Positions 17,261 to 26,694 of a stretch of 42,513 nt of DNA are shown here, piece after piece; positions within the stretch are counted from its first letter, which is position 1; each line of letters starts with the position of its first letter. The position numbers and the translations under genes were made by a program. Source of the DNA: Pseudomonadota bacterium (GTDB taxonomy: Bacteria > Pseudomonadota > Alphaproteobacteria > Rhizobiales > Tepidamorphaceae); NCBI GenBank assembly GCA_023458595.1, contig JAEWYT010000207.1:1-42513 (forward strand). The letters are read 5' to 3'. Below the pieces are notes generated by a model. That model searched no databases. It worked only from the letters and a program-made list of their open reading frames with translations, and was not told the origin of the DNA.

Positions 17261-18478
17261 ATGGCTCCCGCGCCCGGCGGGCCGCTGGACGGCGTCAGGG
17301 TCGTCGAGCTCAGCCACATCATGGCCGGGCCGACCTGCGGCATGATGCTCGCCGACATGGGGGCCGACGTCGTCAAGGTCGAGCGGCCGGCCGGCGACGA
17401 CACGCGCCGCTTCATCCCGCCGGACGTGAACGGCGAGAGCGCCGCCTTCATGATGATGAACCGCAACAAGCGGGCGATCGCGCTCGACCTGAAGCATCCC
17501 GGCGCGGCCGACGCGCTGCGGCGCCTCGTCAGGGGCGCCGACATCCTGATCGAGAACTACCGGCTCGGCACGATGGAGAAGCTCGGATTGAGCTACGAGA
17601 CCCTGCGCAAGGACAATCCGGGCCTCGTCTACTGCTCGCTGTCGGGCTTCGGGCGCACCGGTCCCTACGCGACGCGCGGCGGCTTCGACCTGATCGCGCA
17701 GGGCATGTCGGGGCTGATGTCGGTCACCGGCGAGGGGCCAGGCCGGCCGCCGGTCAAGGTCGCCGCCCCGATCACCGACATCACCGCCGGCATCCTCGGC
17801 GCGATGGGCTGCGTCGCCGCGTACGTCCGCAGGCTCAAGACGGGGGAGGGACAGATAGTCGATTCCTCGCTGCTGGAAGCGGGCATCACCCAGACCTACT
17901 GGCAATCGGCGATCGCGTTCGCGACCGGAGTAAATCCGGTGCCGATCGGCTCGGCGCATCCCCTGAGCGCGCCCTACCAGGCTTTCGAGACGGCCGACGG
18001 CTGGATCAACATCGGGGCGGCGAACCAGGCGAACTGGCAGCGGCTCCTGAAAGTCCTCGACGCGGAGACGCTCGGCGCGGACCCTCGCTTCGCCACCAAC
18101 GGCGACCGCATGGTGAACCTGCCGGCGCTGGTCGAGGTGCTGACGCCCTATTTCAAGGCCCGCACCAGCGCGGACTGGCTCGCCCGCTTCGAGGCGGTCG
18201 GGCTGCCCGGCGGGCCGGTGCTGAATATCCTGGAGATGCAGGCCGACCCGCACGTCAACGCCCGCGGCATGATCGTCGAGCTCGATCACCCCAGAGCCGG
18301 CAGGACGAAGGCGATCGGCCTGCCGGTGAAGTTCTCCGAGACGCCGGGAAGCATCCGCCGGCCGGCGCCGCTGTTCGGCGAGCACACCCGCGAGGTCCTC
18401 GCCGAAGCGGGCCTGAGCACGGAGGAGATCGAAACGCTCGTCGCCGAGGGCGCGGCGATCGTCGCGGACGGCCGATAG
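17261..18478 (+). CDS. CaiB/BaiF (family III) CoA-transferase
   Basis: A 405-aa family III CoA-transferase. It opens with LDGVRVVELSHIMAGPTCGMMLADMGADVVKVE, continued with NRNKRAIALDLK, SGFGRTGPY and the conserved aspartate region PITDITAGILGAMG. Such enzymes move CoA between carboxylic acids. The start is one base after the crotonase stop, so the pair is translationally linked. The substrate cannot be read from the sequence; the short promoterless junction and shared theme suggest a two-step CoA-ester module. Confidence 0.92.
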   Translation: MAPAPGGPLDGVRVVELSHIMAGPTCGMMLADMGADVVKVERPAGDDTRRFIPPDVNGESAAFMMMNRNKRAIALDLKHPGAADALRRLVRGADILIENYRLGTMEKLGLSYETLRKDNPGLVYCSLSGFGRTGPYATRGGFDLIAQGMSGLMSVTGEGPGRPPVKVAAPITDITAGILGAMGCVAAYVRRLKTGEGQIVDSSLLEAGITQTYWQSAIAFATGVNPVPIGSAHPLSAPYQAFETADGWINIGAANQANWQRLLKVLDAETLGADPRFATNGDRMVNLPALVEVLTPYFKARTSADWLARFEAVGLPGGPVLNILEMQADPHVNARGMIVELDHPRAGRTKAIGLPVKFSETPGSIRRPAPLFGEHTREVLAEAGLSTEEIETLVAEGAAIVADGR

Positions 18479-18580
18479 ACACGCGGGAGCGCGGCCGGTT
18501 CGCGACTTCGGGCTGTCGGGACGCTTCAGCCGCGCTATAGTTCCCGGGCGATCCAGAAACGGAAATCGGTCCCGGCGACG

Positions 18581-19057
18581 ATGGGCGTTCGACTGATAGC
18601 GGCCTTCGCGGTGCTGCTCTTGGGCGGCGGCGCGTTCTATCTGTTCCTGTCGCGGCAGGAAGACGACGCGAACGGGTTGCTTCGCCCGGACGATCCGGTT
18701 CTCGTGTCGATGGGCCGCGACATCTACGCGGCGGACTGCGCGGGCTGCCACGGCGCCAACGGCGAAGGTCAGCGCGGCTGGGAGAAAGCCAGCATCGAGA
18801 ATCCGCTCGCTCCGCCCCACGACGGCACCGGCCACACCTGGGAGCATCCCGATACCGCGCTGTTCGAGTTGACCAAGACGGGACTTTCGACCGTCGCCTG
18901 CCGGACGCTCGACAGCGGGTCGATGCCGAAATTCGAGGAGACCCTGAGCGACGAGCAGATCGTCGCGGTGCTCTCCTACATCAAGTCGCGCTGGCCCGAG
19001 CACATCCGCCAGCAGAACGCGGCGATCAACCGGATCTACGCTACGCAGGAGAATTGA
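18581..19057 (+). CDS. Membrane-anchored class I cytochrome c
   Basis: A 158-aa c-type cytochrome. Residues 3-24 form a single uncleaved-looking hydrophobic anchor (LIAAFAVLLLGGGAFYLFL). One heme site CAGCH is near residue 55, and the methionine ligand is probably in GSMPKFEETLSDEQ. It likely faces the periplasm and carries one electron. Possible partners are not visible nearby. It is convergent with a polytopic membrane protein. Confidence 0.9.
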   Translation: MGVRLIAAFAVLLLGGGAFYLFLSRQEDDANGLLRPDDPVLVSMGRDIYAADCAGCHGANGEGQRGWEKASIENPLAPPHDGTGHTWEHPDTALFELTKTGLSTVACRTLDSGSMPKFEETLSDEQIVAVLSYIKSRWPEHIRQQNAAINRIYATQEN

Positions 19058-19072
19058 GCCGCTTCTTCCATT

Positions 19073-19202
19073 CCGCTCGCTCCCGCGAAAGCCGGGGCTC
19101 AGGGCGGACCCGCAGCGCTTTGCCGTTTGGCTCCTGGATCCCCGCCCGAGTTTGGCCCCGGACCGGCCAGAGGCCGGATCCGGGGGCGGGAACGAGCGGA
19201 GA
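19073..19202. repeat. Palindromic intergenic element between convergent genes
   Basis: Ends show inverted similarity: TCCGCTCGCTCCCG near 19074 and CGGGAACGAGCGGA near 19189-19202, 13 of 14. Inside, CCCCGGACCGGCC and GGCCGGATCCGGGG form a strong hairpin (about 19154-19184). The left end shares a 17-nt core with the repeat at 62-98. It sits between two convergent genes and could act as a two-way terminator. Confidence 0.6.
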
Positions 19203-19234
19203 CCGGGGAGAGGGCCGCTGCCCGGACTTTCTCC

Positions 19235-20677
19235 TTATCCCCCCGCGACCGGCGACGAGAGCAACCACAGGCCGAACAGCGTATAGGCGACCATGACGAG
19301 CGCCAGCGGCGCCTGGCTGACGACGGCGGCGCGATAGTCCGCGATCAGCCGGCAGGCGAGTTCGTGGGCGAGCAGGATGCCGAGCACGTGGCCGACGACG
19401 ATGCCGATCGTCTGGGCGTTCCAGATCAGCCGGGTGCCCTCGTGGGTCGAGAGGAAGGAGGTGGTGACCATCGACTCGTCGTAACCGAGCAGGTTCATCC
19501 CGGAGTGGAACGGATCGGAGGCGGCGGCGACGGCGTATTGCAGGTCGACCAGGACCGCCGTCAGGTAGTGGGCGAAGTGAAATCCGAGCGCGATCGGCAT
19601 GATCGAGAAGACGAGCGTGCCGAGCAGCGCGACGAGCGAGCCGGGACGGCCGGCGATCAGCCAGCCGAGGCCGACGGCGAAGGTGTAGACGGCCATCAGG
19701 ACCACCCAGGAGCCGAGTAGACCGTAGGTGTTGATCCACATGACCGCCGAGCGGCCGGGAAATTCCAGCGGATTGATGCCGTTGCGGCCGAGCCACCAGA
19801 AGGTCTCCGACAGGCCATCGAAGGATTCGAGCGTCAGCGTCAGCAGGAGGAAGACGACGCCGCTGAGCGGCAGCGGCGGGCGGTCGAGCAAGGCCGCGCC
19901 CGGCATCGCCAGCGACAGGCGGACGCGCTCCCCATCCGCCTTTTCCCAGACGAGCGGCGACAGGCGGGCGACGAAGCGGAAGAAGATCGAGAAGGGCTCG
20001 GCGCGCTCGAACCACTCGCCGCCGAACAGGAGCGCGGCGACGAGGTTCACCGACCAGTAGACGCAGACCGTAAGGGCGAGACGTTCCGGATCGGCCGGGG
20101 CGATGTTGATCTTCTCGAACCAGGCGAAGGCGAGGAACTGGACGATGGCAAGGGAATAGCCGAGCGAGCGCGGCAGCGTGAGGGGGTGGGCGCCGCCCGT
20201 CCAGCCGAGCAGCATGCGCGCGACCGCCAGGGGGCCGCTCCACGGATTGAGGTAGGCCCACATGTTGCCGACGATCGCCGTCAGAATCGTGAAGACGATC
20301 CACCACAGGGTCCAGATCGTCAGCGGCAGCAGATTCTCCAGCGGATCGTGGGTGCCGAAGAAGCCGGAGAGAACGAGGAGAACGAGGAAGGCGAAGGCGA
20401 GCAGGCTGGTCGCGACGGGGCTCGGGGGCTTCAGTGCGAACAACCGCAGCCGCGCGTCGGCCATCCGGTCCGAGATGCCCTTCGGGACGAAGGCGAGCAG
20501 CAGGAAGGTGGCGGCGACGGCGATCGCCCCGGCGGTCATGTAGTAGCCGGTCGGCAGCAGCAGGACGAAGGCCCGCTCGCTGGTGTGGGCGAGCGCCGGA
20601 GAGGCTACGAGGACAAGGCCCAGAACGGCCGGCAGGAGCCGCAACGGCTCCGGTAGACGTCTCAACCGCGCGATCAT
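19235..20677 (-). CDS. Polytopic membrane protein, possibly fenitrothion-hydrolase (FedA)-like
   Basis: A 480-aa integral membrane protein. It starts with a signal-like segment (LLPAVLGLVLVASPALA) followed by HTSERAF, then about ten hydrophobic spans with conserved-looking aromatic and His residues (NMWAYLNPWSG, LGFHFAHYLTAVLVDLQYAV). It resembles proteins annotated as fenitrothion hydrolase-like in Proteobacteria, from memory, but no catalytic motif can be assigned. Function should be treated as unknown. ATG at 20677 is preferred over 20716, because the signal-like segment then begins near the N-terminus and GGGGG precedes it. Confidence 0.7.
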   Translation of the reverse strand: MIARLRRLPEPLRLLPAVLGLVLVASPALAHTSERAFVLLLPTGYYMTAGAIAVAATFLLLAFVPKGISDRMADARLRLFALKPPSPVATSLLAFAFLVLLVLSGFFGTHDPLENLLPLTIWTLWWIVFTILTAIVGNMWAYLNPWSGPLAVARMLLGWTGGAHPLTLPRSLGYSLAIVQFLAFAWFEKINIAPADPERLALTVCVYWSVNLVAALLFGGEWFERAEPFSIFFRFVARLSPLVWEKADGERVRLSLAMPGAALLDRPPLPLSGVVFLLLTLTLESFDGLSETFWWLGRNGINPLEFPGRSAVMWINTYGLLGSWVVLMAVYTFAVGLGWLIAGRPGSLVALLGTLVFSIMPIALGFHFAHYLTAVLVDLQYAVAAASDPFHSGMNLLGYDESMVTTSFLSTHEGTRLIWNAQTIGIVVGHVLGILLAHELACRLIADYRAAVVSQAPLALVMVAYTLFGLWLLSSPVAGG

Positions 20678-20843
20678 CGGCCCCCGCTCGCTCTGTCGCC
20701 TCGTCGAGGCTATCATTTGCCTGCGAACGGTCGCAATCGGTGCGCCGCCGGTGCGACGAAATAGTGTCCGGGCGGACGTTTGATCCGGGCGGGCGCGATC
20801 TCTATCGTTCGCCGCCGGGGGTATCGAGAAGCGGGGAATTCAC

Positions 20844-21476
20844 ATGGCCGGAGCCCACGACAACAGCGTCCTCGTCGTCATCGACGTCCAGAACGATTTC
20901 TGCCCGGGCGGCGCGCTCGCGGTCGGCGAGGGACATGAGGTGGTGCCGCCGATCAACGCGCTGATCGGGCACTTCGAGCATGTGGTTCTGACTCAGGACT
21001 GGCATCCGGAGGGCCATTCGAGCTTCGCCTCGAGCCACGAGGGCAAGGAGCCGTTCGGCTCGGTCGAGATGCATTACGGCGCGCAGACGCTGTGGCCCGA
21101 ACACTGCGTGCAGGGCACGAGAGGCGCCGACTTCCATCCCGAGCTCGCCTGGGACAAGGCGCAGCTCATCATCCGCAAGGGCTTCCGGCCCGGCATCGAC
21201 AGCTACTCGGCCTTCTTCGAGAACGACCGCACGACGCCGACCGGATTGGGCGGCTACCTGCGCGAGCGCGGTCTGACGCGGCTGGTGCTGACCGGGCTTG
21301 CCACGGATTTCTGCGTCGCCTATTCGGCGCTCGACGCCGCGAGGCTCGGCTTCGATACGACGGTGGTCATGGACGCCTGCCGGGCGATCGACCTCGGCGG
21401 ATCGCTCGAGGCGGCGATCCAGCAGATGCGCGGCGCGGGCGTCGTGCTGACGGAGTTCGGCGCGATCGCGGCGTGA
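20844..21476 (+). CDS. pncA: Nicotinamidase
   Basis: A 210-aa isochorismatase-fold nicotinamidase that deamidates nicotinamide to nicotinate. The catalytic triad is visible: Asp in VIDVQNDFCPGG, Lys in IIRKGFRPGIDSYSAF and Cys in GLATDFCVAYSALDA. Metal ligands lie in QDWHPEGHSSF. Length is typical of PncA. Although usually an NAD salvage enzyme, here it stands convergent to the transporter end of a probable nicotinate-type catabolic locus, so it may also feed that pathway. Confidence 0.95.
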   Translation: MAGAHDNSVLVVIDVQNDFCPGGALAVGEGHEVVPPINALIGHFEHVVLTQDWHPEGHSSFASSHEGKEPFGSVEMHYGAQTLWPEHCVQGTRGADFHPELAWDKAQLIIRKGFRPGIDSYSAFFENDRTTPTGLGGYLRERGLTRLVLTGLATDFCVAYSALDAARLGFDTTVVMDACRAIDLGGSLEAAIQQMRGAGVVLTEFGAIAA

Positions 21477-21512
21477 GAGGGCGCGGCCGGAGCGATAGAC
21501 GGAAACCTCGTG

Positions 21513-21531
21513 CCCCGGACTTGATCCGGGG
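21513..21531. terminator. Palindromic repeat between convergent pncA and livF
   Basis: CCCCGGA (21513-21519), loop CTTGA, TCCGGGG (21525-21531) is a perfect 7-bp stem. The phrase GTGCCCCGGACTTGATCC is typical of short intergenic repeats in Alphaproteobacteria, from memory. Its position suits a two-way terminator. Confidence 0.5.
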
Positions 21532-21558
21532 CCCAGAGGCGCCCCCGCAAAGCGGTCG

Positions 21559-22260
<702 letters not shown>

Positions 22261-22263
22261 TTA

Positions 22264-22497
22264 GAGCCACTCATGGTCAAATGGAGGCAATTCTGTTTGC
22301 GATCGGCGAGGCGATCCGGCGTCGAGACCGGCTCGGCGTCGGGGGTCCGCCGATCGCAAACCTTCCGGGACGGGCGCTTTCGGGCCAATACCGGCGCCGT
22401 CGTCCTCGACCGTATCCAGATACGCTCTTCGTCCGCCGGCTGGGTCTTGGCCCGAAATCGCCACGTCAGAATGACTCCATTGGACCATGAGTGACTC
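22264..22497. mobile_element. MITE-like element flanked by TA duplications
   Basis: The 234-bp element has imperfect terminal inverted repeats: 22264-22295 and the complement of 22467-22497, matching at about 28 of 32 positions. They begin GAG(C/T)CACTCATGGTC. Nested inside are perfect inverted pairs TTTGCGATCGGCG (22296-22308 with 22348-22360) and TTTCGGGCCAA (22378-22388 with 22447-22457). TA flanks both ends (22262-22263, 22498-22499). It has no transposase gene. TA duplication suggests mobilisation by an IS630/mariner-type transposase. It supplies the last base of the livG stop and the leader of livF. Confidence 0.8.
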
Positions 22498-23240
22498 TAA
22501 GTTCCCAGATAGGCGCGCTGCACAGCGGCGTCGGCTCGGATCTCTTCCGGCGATCCTTCCGAGAGGATCGTGCCGTTGTTCATGACGGTGATGCGGCTGG
22601 CCAGATCCATCACGACGTCCATGTTGTGCTCGATCAGGAGCACCGTGGCATCGCGGGCGATCTCGCGGACGAGGTCGCAGAAGCCGGCGATCTCCGCATC
22701 CGACAGGCCTTGCGTCGGCTCGTCGAGGATCAGGAGCTTCGGCGTCAGGGCCAGCCCCATCGCGACCTCGAGGAGCCGCTGGTGCCCGTACGAGAGCGTC
22801 GAGGCCCTTGCGTCCGTGCGGTCGTGGAGGCCGACGCGATCGAGCGCTTCGCGGACACTCGCGGCCATCGCGCGCTCGTCGAGCCACAGGCCCGATCCGC
22901 CGCCGCGCTGCATGCTGTTCTGCACGGCGAGCGCGACGTTGTCGAAGACCGTCAGGTTGCCGAAGATCGAGGTGATCTGGAACGTGTAAGCGATGCCGAG
23001 CCCGACCCGCCGGAACGCCGGGAGGCCCGAGATGTCGCGCCCCTCGAAGGCGATGCGGCCCGCCGTAGGCAGGACGCGGCCGCAGATCAGCGAGACGAAA
23101 GTGGTCTTGCCTGCGCCGTTCGGGCCGATGATCGCGCGGATTTCGCCCGCGTCCAGGGAAAAGCTCACGTCGTCGACGGCGCGCAGGCCGCCGAAATAGC
23201 GGCACAGACCCTCGGTCCGAAGCAGACTCACGGCAGCCAT
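22497..23240 (-). CDS. livG: Branched-chain amino acid-type ABC transporter ATPase (LivG)
   Basis: A 247-aa ABC ATPase of the LivG group: Walker A GPNGAGKTTF, the TFQITSIFGNLTV region, signature LSYGHQRLLEVAM, Walker B LLILDEPTQGLSDAE and H-loop LIEHNMD. The ATG lies 13 bp inside the end of livM. Its TAG stop is formed with the first base of the inserted element; before insertion the stop would have been TAA. Works with LivF. Confidence 0.94.
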   Translation of the reverse strand: MAAVSLLRTEGLCRYFGGLRAVDDVSFSLDAGEIRAIIGPNGAGKTTFVSLICGRVLPTAGRIAFEGRDISGLPAFRRVGLGIAYTFQITSIFGNLTVFDNVALAVQNSMQRGGGSGLWLDERAMAASVREALDRVGLHDRTDARASTLSYGHQRLLEVAMGLALTPKLLILDEPTQGLSDAEIAGFCDLVREIARDATVLLIEHNMDVVMDLASRITVMNNGTILSEGSPEEIRADAAVQRAYLGT

Positions 23241-24217
23241 GGCGCCCTCTTCTCGCGCAGGGTGCCGAGCAGGCCCTTGGGGAACCAGACGACGAGGCCG
23301 AGCAGCGCGACGCCGACGACCAGCATGTAGGCGGACGTGTAACCGCTCGTGAAATCGACCAGATAGAACATGAGCAGCGTGCCGACGAGCGGCCCGAGCA
23401 CGGTGCCCACGCCGCCGAGCAGCACCCACAGGAGCGGCAGGATCGAATACTGGATCGAGGCGAAGGTCGCCCCGACATAGGCGAACATCAGGCCGTAGGC
23501 CGCGCCCGACGTCGCCGCGAAGGTGCCCGAGACGACGAGCGCGAACAGCTTGGCGCGGAACGTGTCGTAGCCGAGCATGCGGGCGCGCTCCTCGTTCTCC
23601 CGGATCGCGACCAGAACGCGGCCCGTCGGCGAGCGCACCAGCGCGAGGCAGAGGAGCACGGCGACCGCGAGCAGGCCGAGCGCGAGATTGTAGCGCACCG
23701 TCGCGCTGGTGAGATCGAGCGTCAGGCCGAGGAGATGCGCCGTGCGGATATCGCCGGTCAGCACGATACCCTCGTCGCCGCGGGTGAACGCGCCGAAATA
23801 GAGGACGATCAGGTAGCCGGCCTGGGCGAACATCATGGTGACGATCATGAACGCGACGCCGGTCGTCCTCAGCGCGATCAGGCCGATCACGAAGGACAGC
23901 GCGAGCCCCGAGACGATGCCCGCGACGAAGGCGGCCGGCACGCCGAAGGACAGGTGCGTCGCCGTCAGGCCGGCGCCGTAGAGACCGGCGGCGAAGAACA
24001 TGGCGTGGCCGAGGCTCAGGAGCCCGGTGTAGCCGAACAGGATGTTGTAGCCGACCGCGTAGGTCGCGAGCACCATGACGCGGGCGAGACTCAGGTGCTG
24101 GTAGTCGCCGACGACGAACTGGACGAGGAACAGCGCCGCGAGCACCGCCAGGTGCAGCAGCACCGCCTTGTCGAACAGGCGCGGCCGGGCGATCGCCGTT
24201 TCCATGCCCGCGCTCAT
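23228..24217 (-). CDS. livM: Branched-chain amino acid-type ABC permease (LivM)
   Basis: A 329-aa inner membrane permease with about nine hydrophobic spans and the LivM hallmark regions GYTGLLSLGHAMFFAAGLYGAG, RSPTGRVLVAIRENEERARMLGYD and LPLLWVLLGGVGTVLGPLVGT. It overlaps livG by 13 bp and livH by 4 bp (ATGA), so the permease pair is translationally coupled. Confidence 0.94.
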   Translation of the reverse strand: MSAGMETAIARPRLFDKAVLLHLAVLAALFLVQFVVGDYQHLSLARVMVLATYAVGYNILFGYTGLLSLGHAMFFAAGLYGAGLTATHLSFGVPAAFVAGIVSGLALSFVIGLIALRTTGVAFMIVTMMFAQAGYLIVLYFGAFTRGDEGIVLTGDIRTAHLLGLTLDLTSATVRYNLALGLLAVAVLLCLALVRSPTGRVLVAIRENEERARMLGYDTFRAKLFALVVSGTFAATSGAAYGLMFAYVGATFASIQYSILPLLWVLLGGVGTVLGPLVGTLLMFYLVDFTSGYTSAYMLVVGVALLGLVVWFPKGLLGTLREKRAPWLP

Positions 24218-25146
24218 CGCGACGTGCCCCCGAACAGGCCCTGCGGCCGCACGACGAGGACGAGGGCGACGAGCAGGGTCGCGAGGATCTTGGCGAGCGT
24301 CGGGGAGAAGAACACCGAGATGACGCCGTCGGAAAGACCGATGATGATCGCGGCGACCACCGTGCCGAGGATCGAGCCGAGGCCGCCGATGATGACGACG
24401 ATGAAGGAGAGGAGGAGCGGATCGCCGCCCATCAGGTAGTGCGCCTGCTGGATCGGCACGATCAGCACGGCGGCGACGGCCGCCAGCATGGCGCCGACGG
24501 CGAAGACGACCGCGTAGACCCGGTCGACGGGAATGCCGAAGGCCTGCGCCGTCTCGCGGTCGTACTGGGTCGCGCGCATGACGAGGCCGAGGCGGGTCCG
24601 GGTCAGGACGAACCAGGTGGCAAGGAGCAGGACCGCCGAGGCGCCGATGACGACGAGCTTGTAGCCGGAGTAGCCGAACCAGGGGAACAGCACGCGGAAG
24701 TGGACCGGCGCCTCGACGGGCCGGGCATCGGCACCGTAGAGCGTCAGCGCCAGCTGCTGTATGATGTAAAGAATTCCGATGGTAGCCACGATCGTCGCCT
24801 CCGGATCATAGTTGATCCGCCGGAGCACCGTACGCTCGCACAAGAGCGCAACGGCGCCGACGACGAGCGGGCTCAGCACGATCGCGACGAGGAAGCCGAT
24901 CGCCGGGCTGCCCGAGACCATGCTCGAAAACCACCAGGCGAGCACCGCGCCGAGCATGAAGAACTCGCCGTGCGCGACGTTGACGATGCGCATGACGCCG
25001 AACACCAGCGACAGGCCGAGCGCGGTCAGCGCCAGAACGGCCGCCGTGACGGTTCCCTCCAGGACGGCGAGAAACAGGTAGGGTCCGAAGTCCAAGGACG
25101 GTTCTCTTCTATCCGGATCGCCGGCGATGATTTGTGGAACGGACAC
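24214..25146 (-). CDS. livH: Branched-chain amino acid-type ABC permease (LivH)
   Basis: A 293-310-aa permease with LivH motifs GLSLVFGVMRIVNVAHGEFFMLGA, MRATQYDRETAQAFGI and IIGGLGSILGTVVAAIIIG. Start is uncertain. GTG at 25146 has GAGAGA upstream; TTG at 25095 removes 17 poorly conserved-looking residues and leaves DFGPYLFLAVLEG as the N-terminus, which is closer to family members. It follows the binding protein gene after a 173-bp spacer holding a palindromic repeat. Confidence 0.9.
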   Translation of the reverse strand: MSVPQIIAGDPDRREPSLDFGPYLFLAVLEGTVTAAVLALTALGLSLVFGVMRIVNVAHGEFFMLGAVLAWWFSSMVSGSPAIGFLVAIVLSPLVVGAVALLCERTVLRRINYDPEATIVATIGILYIIQQLALTLYGADARPVEAPVHFRVLFPWFGYSGYKLVVIGASAVLLLATWFVLTRTRLGLVMRATQYDRETAQAFGIPVDRVYAVVFAVGAMLAAVAAVLIVPIQQAHYLMGGDPLLLSFIVVIIGGLGSILGTVVAAIIIGLSDGVISVFFSPTLAKILATLLVALVLVVRPQGLFGGTSR

Positions 25147-25160
25147 CGCCGATCTCTCGG

Positions 25161-25250
25161 GTGTCGTTGCCGGGCTTGTCCCGGCAATCCATGACCACGG
25201 CGCCAGCGGCTGTGTTCATGGATGCCCGGAACACGTCCGGGCATGACGAC
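25161..25250. repeat. RIME-like double hairpin between binding protein gene and livH
   Basis: Two perfect stems stand in one 90-bp unit: TTGCCGGG/CCCGGCAA (25167-25187, loop CTTGT) and ATGCCCGGA/TCCGGGCAT (25222-25244, loop ACACG). They are bounded by GTCGTTGCC and GGCATGACGAC. The unit lies inside the transporter operon, where such hairpins may stabilise the 3' end of the binding protein message. Confidence 0.7.
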
Positions 25251-25319
25251 CCAGGGACGAGGCAGGCCCCGAGAACGAGCGCCCGCACCGGGAAAACCCG
25301 GCGCGGGCCGCTTGACACC

Positions 25320-26618
25320 CTACAGCGCCATCTTGGTGTAGTCGGTGTCGTTCTCGTACATGCCGTCCTCGATCGAGGTGCGGTGCACGACCTTGAGCTC
25401 GGTGTTGGTCACCTGCGAGATATTCTGGTGGCCGAACACCTGGTGCATCTTGCCGTTGAACACCTTGTCGCCCTGCGGATGCTCGTTATCCAACGGGATG
25501 TCGGTGATCGCCTCGGTCGCCTCGATCAGCGCCGCCTTGTCGTTCGGACCCTTGTAGCCCGAGGCCTCGATCGCCTGCTTGATGATGTAGAGGGTCTCCC
25601 AGCAGCCGAACATGTGCGAGTAGGTCGAGATATCCTTGGGATCGTTGACCGATGCACCCTGGTCGTTGACGCCGACGGCGGCGCGGTAGTGCTTGTCGTA
25701 AGGCGTCTGGTCGGTCTGGGCGTAGCGCGGATAGCCTTCCCAGAAATAGGTGCCTTCCAGGAACTCGAGGCCCGGGCTCGACAGCGGCACCGCCTCCAGC
25801 GAGTCGATGAAGCCGAAGATCTCCGGACGGTTGGAGCCGAAGTGCTCGCCGAGCTCCTTGACGAAGGTCAGCACGCCCGGTCCGACCATGACGTGGTAGA
25901 GCACCTCGGTGGAGGCGGGGATCTTCGGGAAGTACTTGGTGTAGGACGTCTCCGTCGGCGGGATCGGGATCAGCTCGACGATCTCGCCGCCCTGCTTCTT
26001 CATCGCTGCGGAGAAGTAGTCGCGGTGATCATGGCCGAAGGCGTAGTCCGGATAGATCATCGTGACCTTCTTGCCGAGCTTGTCGGCAACCCACGGGGCC
26101 ATCGAGCTGACCTGCGAGCGCACGTCGGTGATGCCGGGCTGGAAAGTGTAGCGGTTCAGCGCGCCGGAGGCGACGTGATAGCCCTCCGAGACGACGTAGT
26201 AGGGCAGCTTCAGTTCGCCGGCGCGCGGGGCGGATCCCATCACGACGTGCGAGAACAGCGTGCCGAAGGCGATGTCGACACCATGCTGGGTCGCGAACTT
26301 CTCGACCATCTCGGCGCCGCGCTTGGGATCGGTACCGTCGTCCTCGGCGACGATCTCGATCTGCCGGCCGGCGATGCCGCCGTTGGCGTTGATCTCTGCA
26401 ACGGCCGCATTGACGGTGCGCTCGTACCAGCGGCCGTAAGCGGCGCCGATGCCGGTGCGGTGGACCTGGAAGCCGAGCTTCAGCGGCTCGGAGGTCTGCG
26501 CCTGGACGTAGCGCACGAATCCGGGGGCCGATGCCAGTCCGGCGGCGCCGGCGCCGGCCGCCGCCAGGCCCTTCAGCGCCGATCGGCGGGTGATCAGTGT
26601 CTTCTTCGACTTAACCAT
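25320..26618 (-). CDS. ABC transporter periplasmic binding protein with Tat signal
   Basis: A 432-aa solute-binding protein of the branched-chain amino acid/amide type (Peripla_BP_6). The N-terminus has a twin-arginine signal: ITRRSALKGLAAAGAGAAG and a cleavage-like VQA. The mature start EPLKLGFQVHRTGIGAAYG and INANGGIAGRQIEIVAEDDGTDP are typical. It is the first gene of the transporter block (binding protein-livH-M-G-F) and follows the catabolic genes on the same strand, after a 171-bp leader with an operator-like palindrome. Ligand is unknown; by context an N-heterocyclic acid or a breakdown product. Confidence 0.92.
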   Translation of the reverse strand: MVKSKKTLITRRSALKGLAAAGAGAAGLASAPGFVRYVQAQTSEPLKLGFQVHRTGIGAAYGRWYERTVNAAVAEINANGGIAGRQIEIVAEDDGTDPKRGAEMVEKFATQHGVDIAFGTLFSHVVMGSAPRAGELKLPYYVVSEGYHVASGALNRYTFQPGITDVRSQVSSMAPWVADKLGKKVTMIYPDYAFGHDHRDYFSAAMKKQGGEIVELIPIPPTETSYTKYFPKIPASTEVLYHVMVGPGVLTFVKELGEHFGSNRPEIFGFIDSLEAVPLSSPGLEFLEGTYFWEGYPRYAQTDQTPYDKHYRAAVGVNDQGASVNDPKDISTYSHMFGCWETLYIIKQAIEASGYKGPNDKAALIEATEAITDIPLDNEHPQGDKVFNGKMHQVFGHQNISQVTNTELKVVHRTSIEDGMYENDTDYTKMAL

Positions 26619-26694
26619 GTTGCCATTCCCTCTGTTGAAGGCCGGTCCGGCCGGTTTCTTCCTGCCCGGGCTGGACCGGTCCCATGCGGAACCA

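Noticed and set aside
22264..22497. CRISPR array or integron site between livG and livF
   Set aside because: There are paired inverted arms, not direct repeats with spacers, and no cas or integrase gene.
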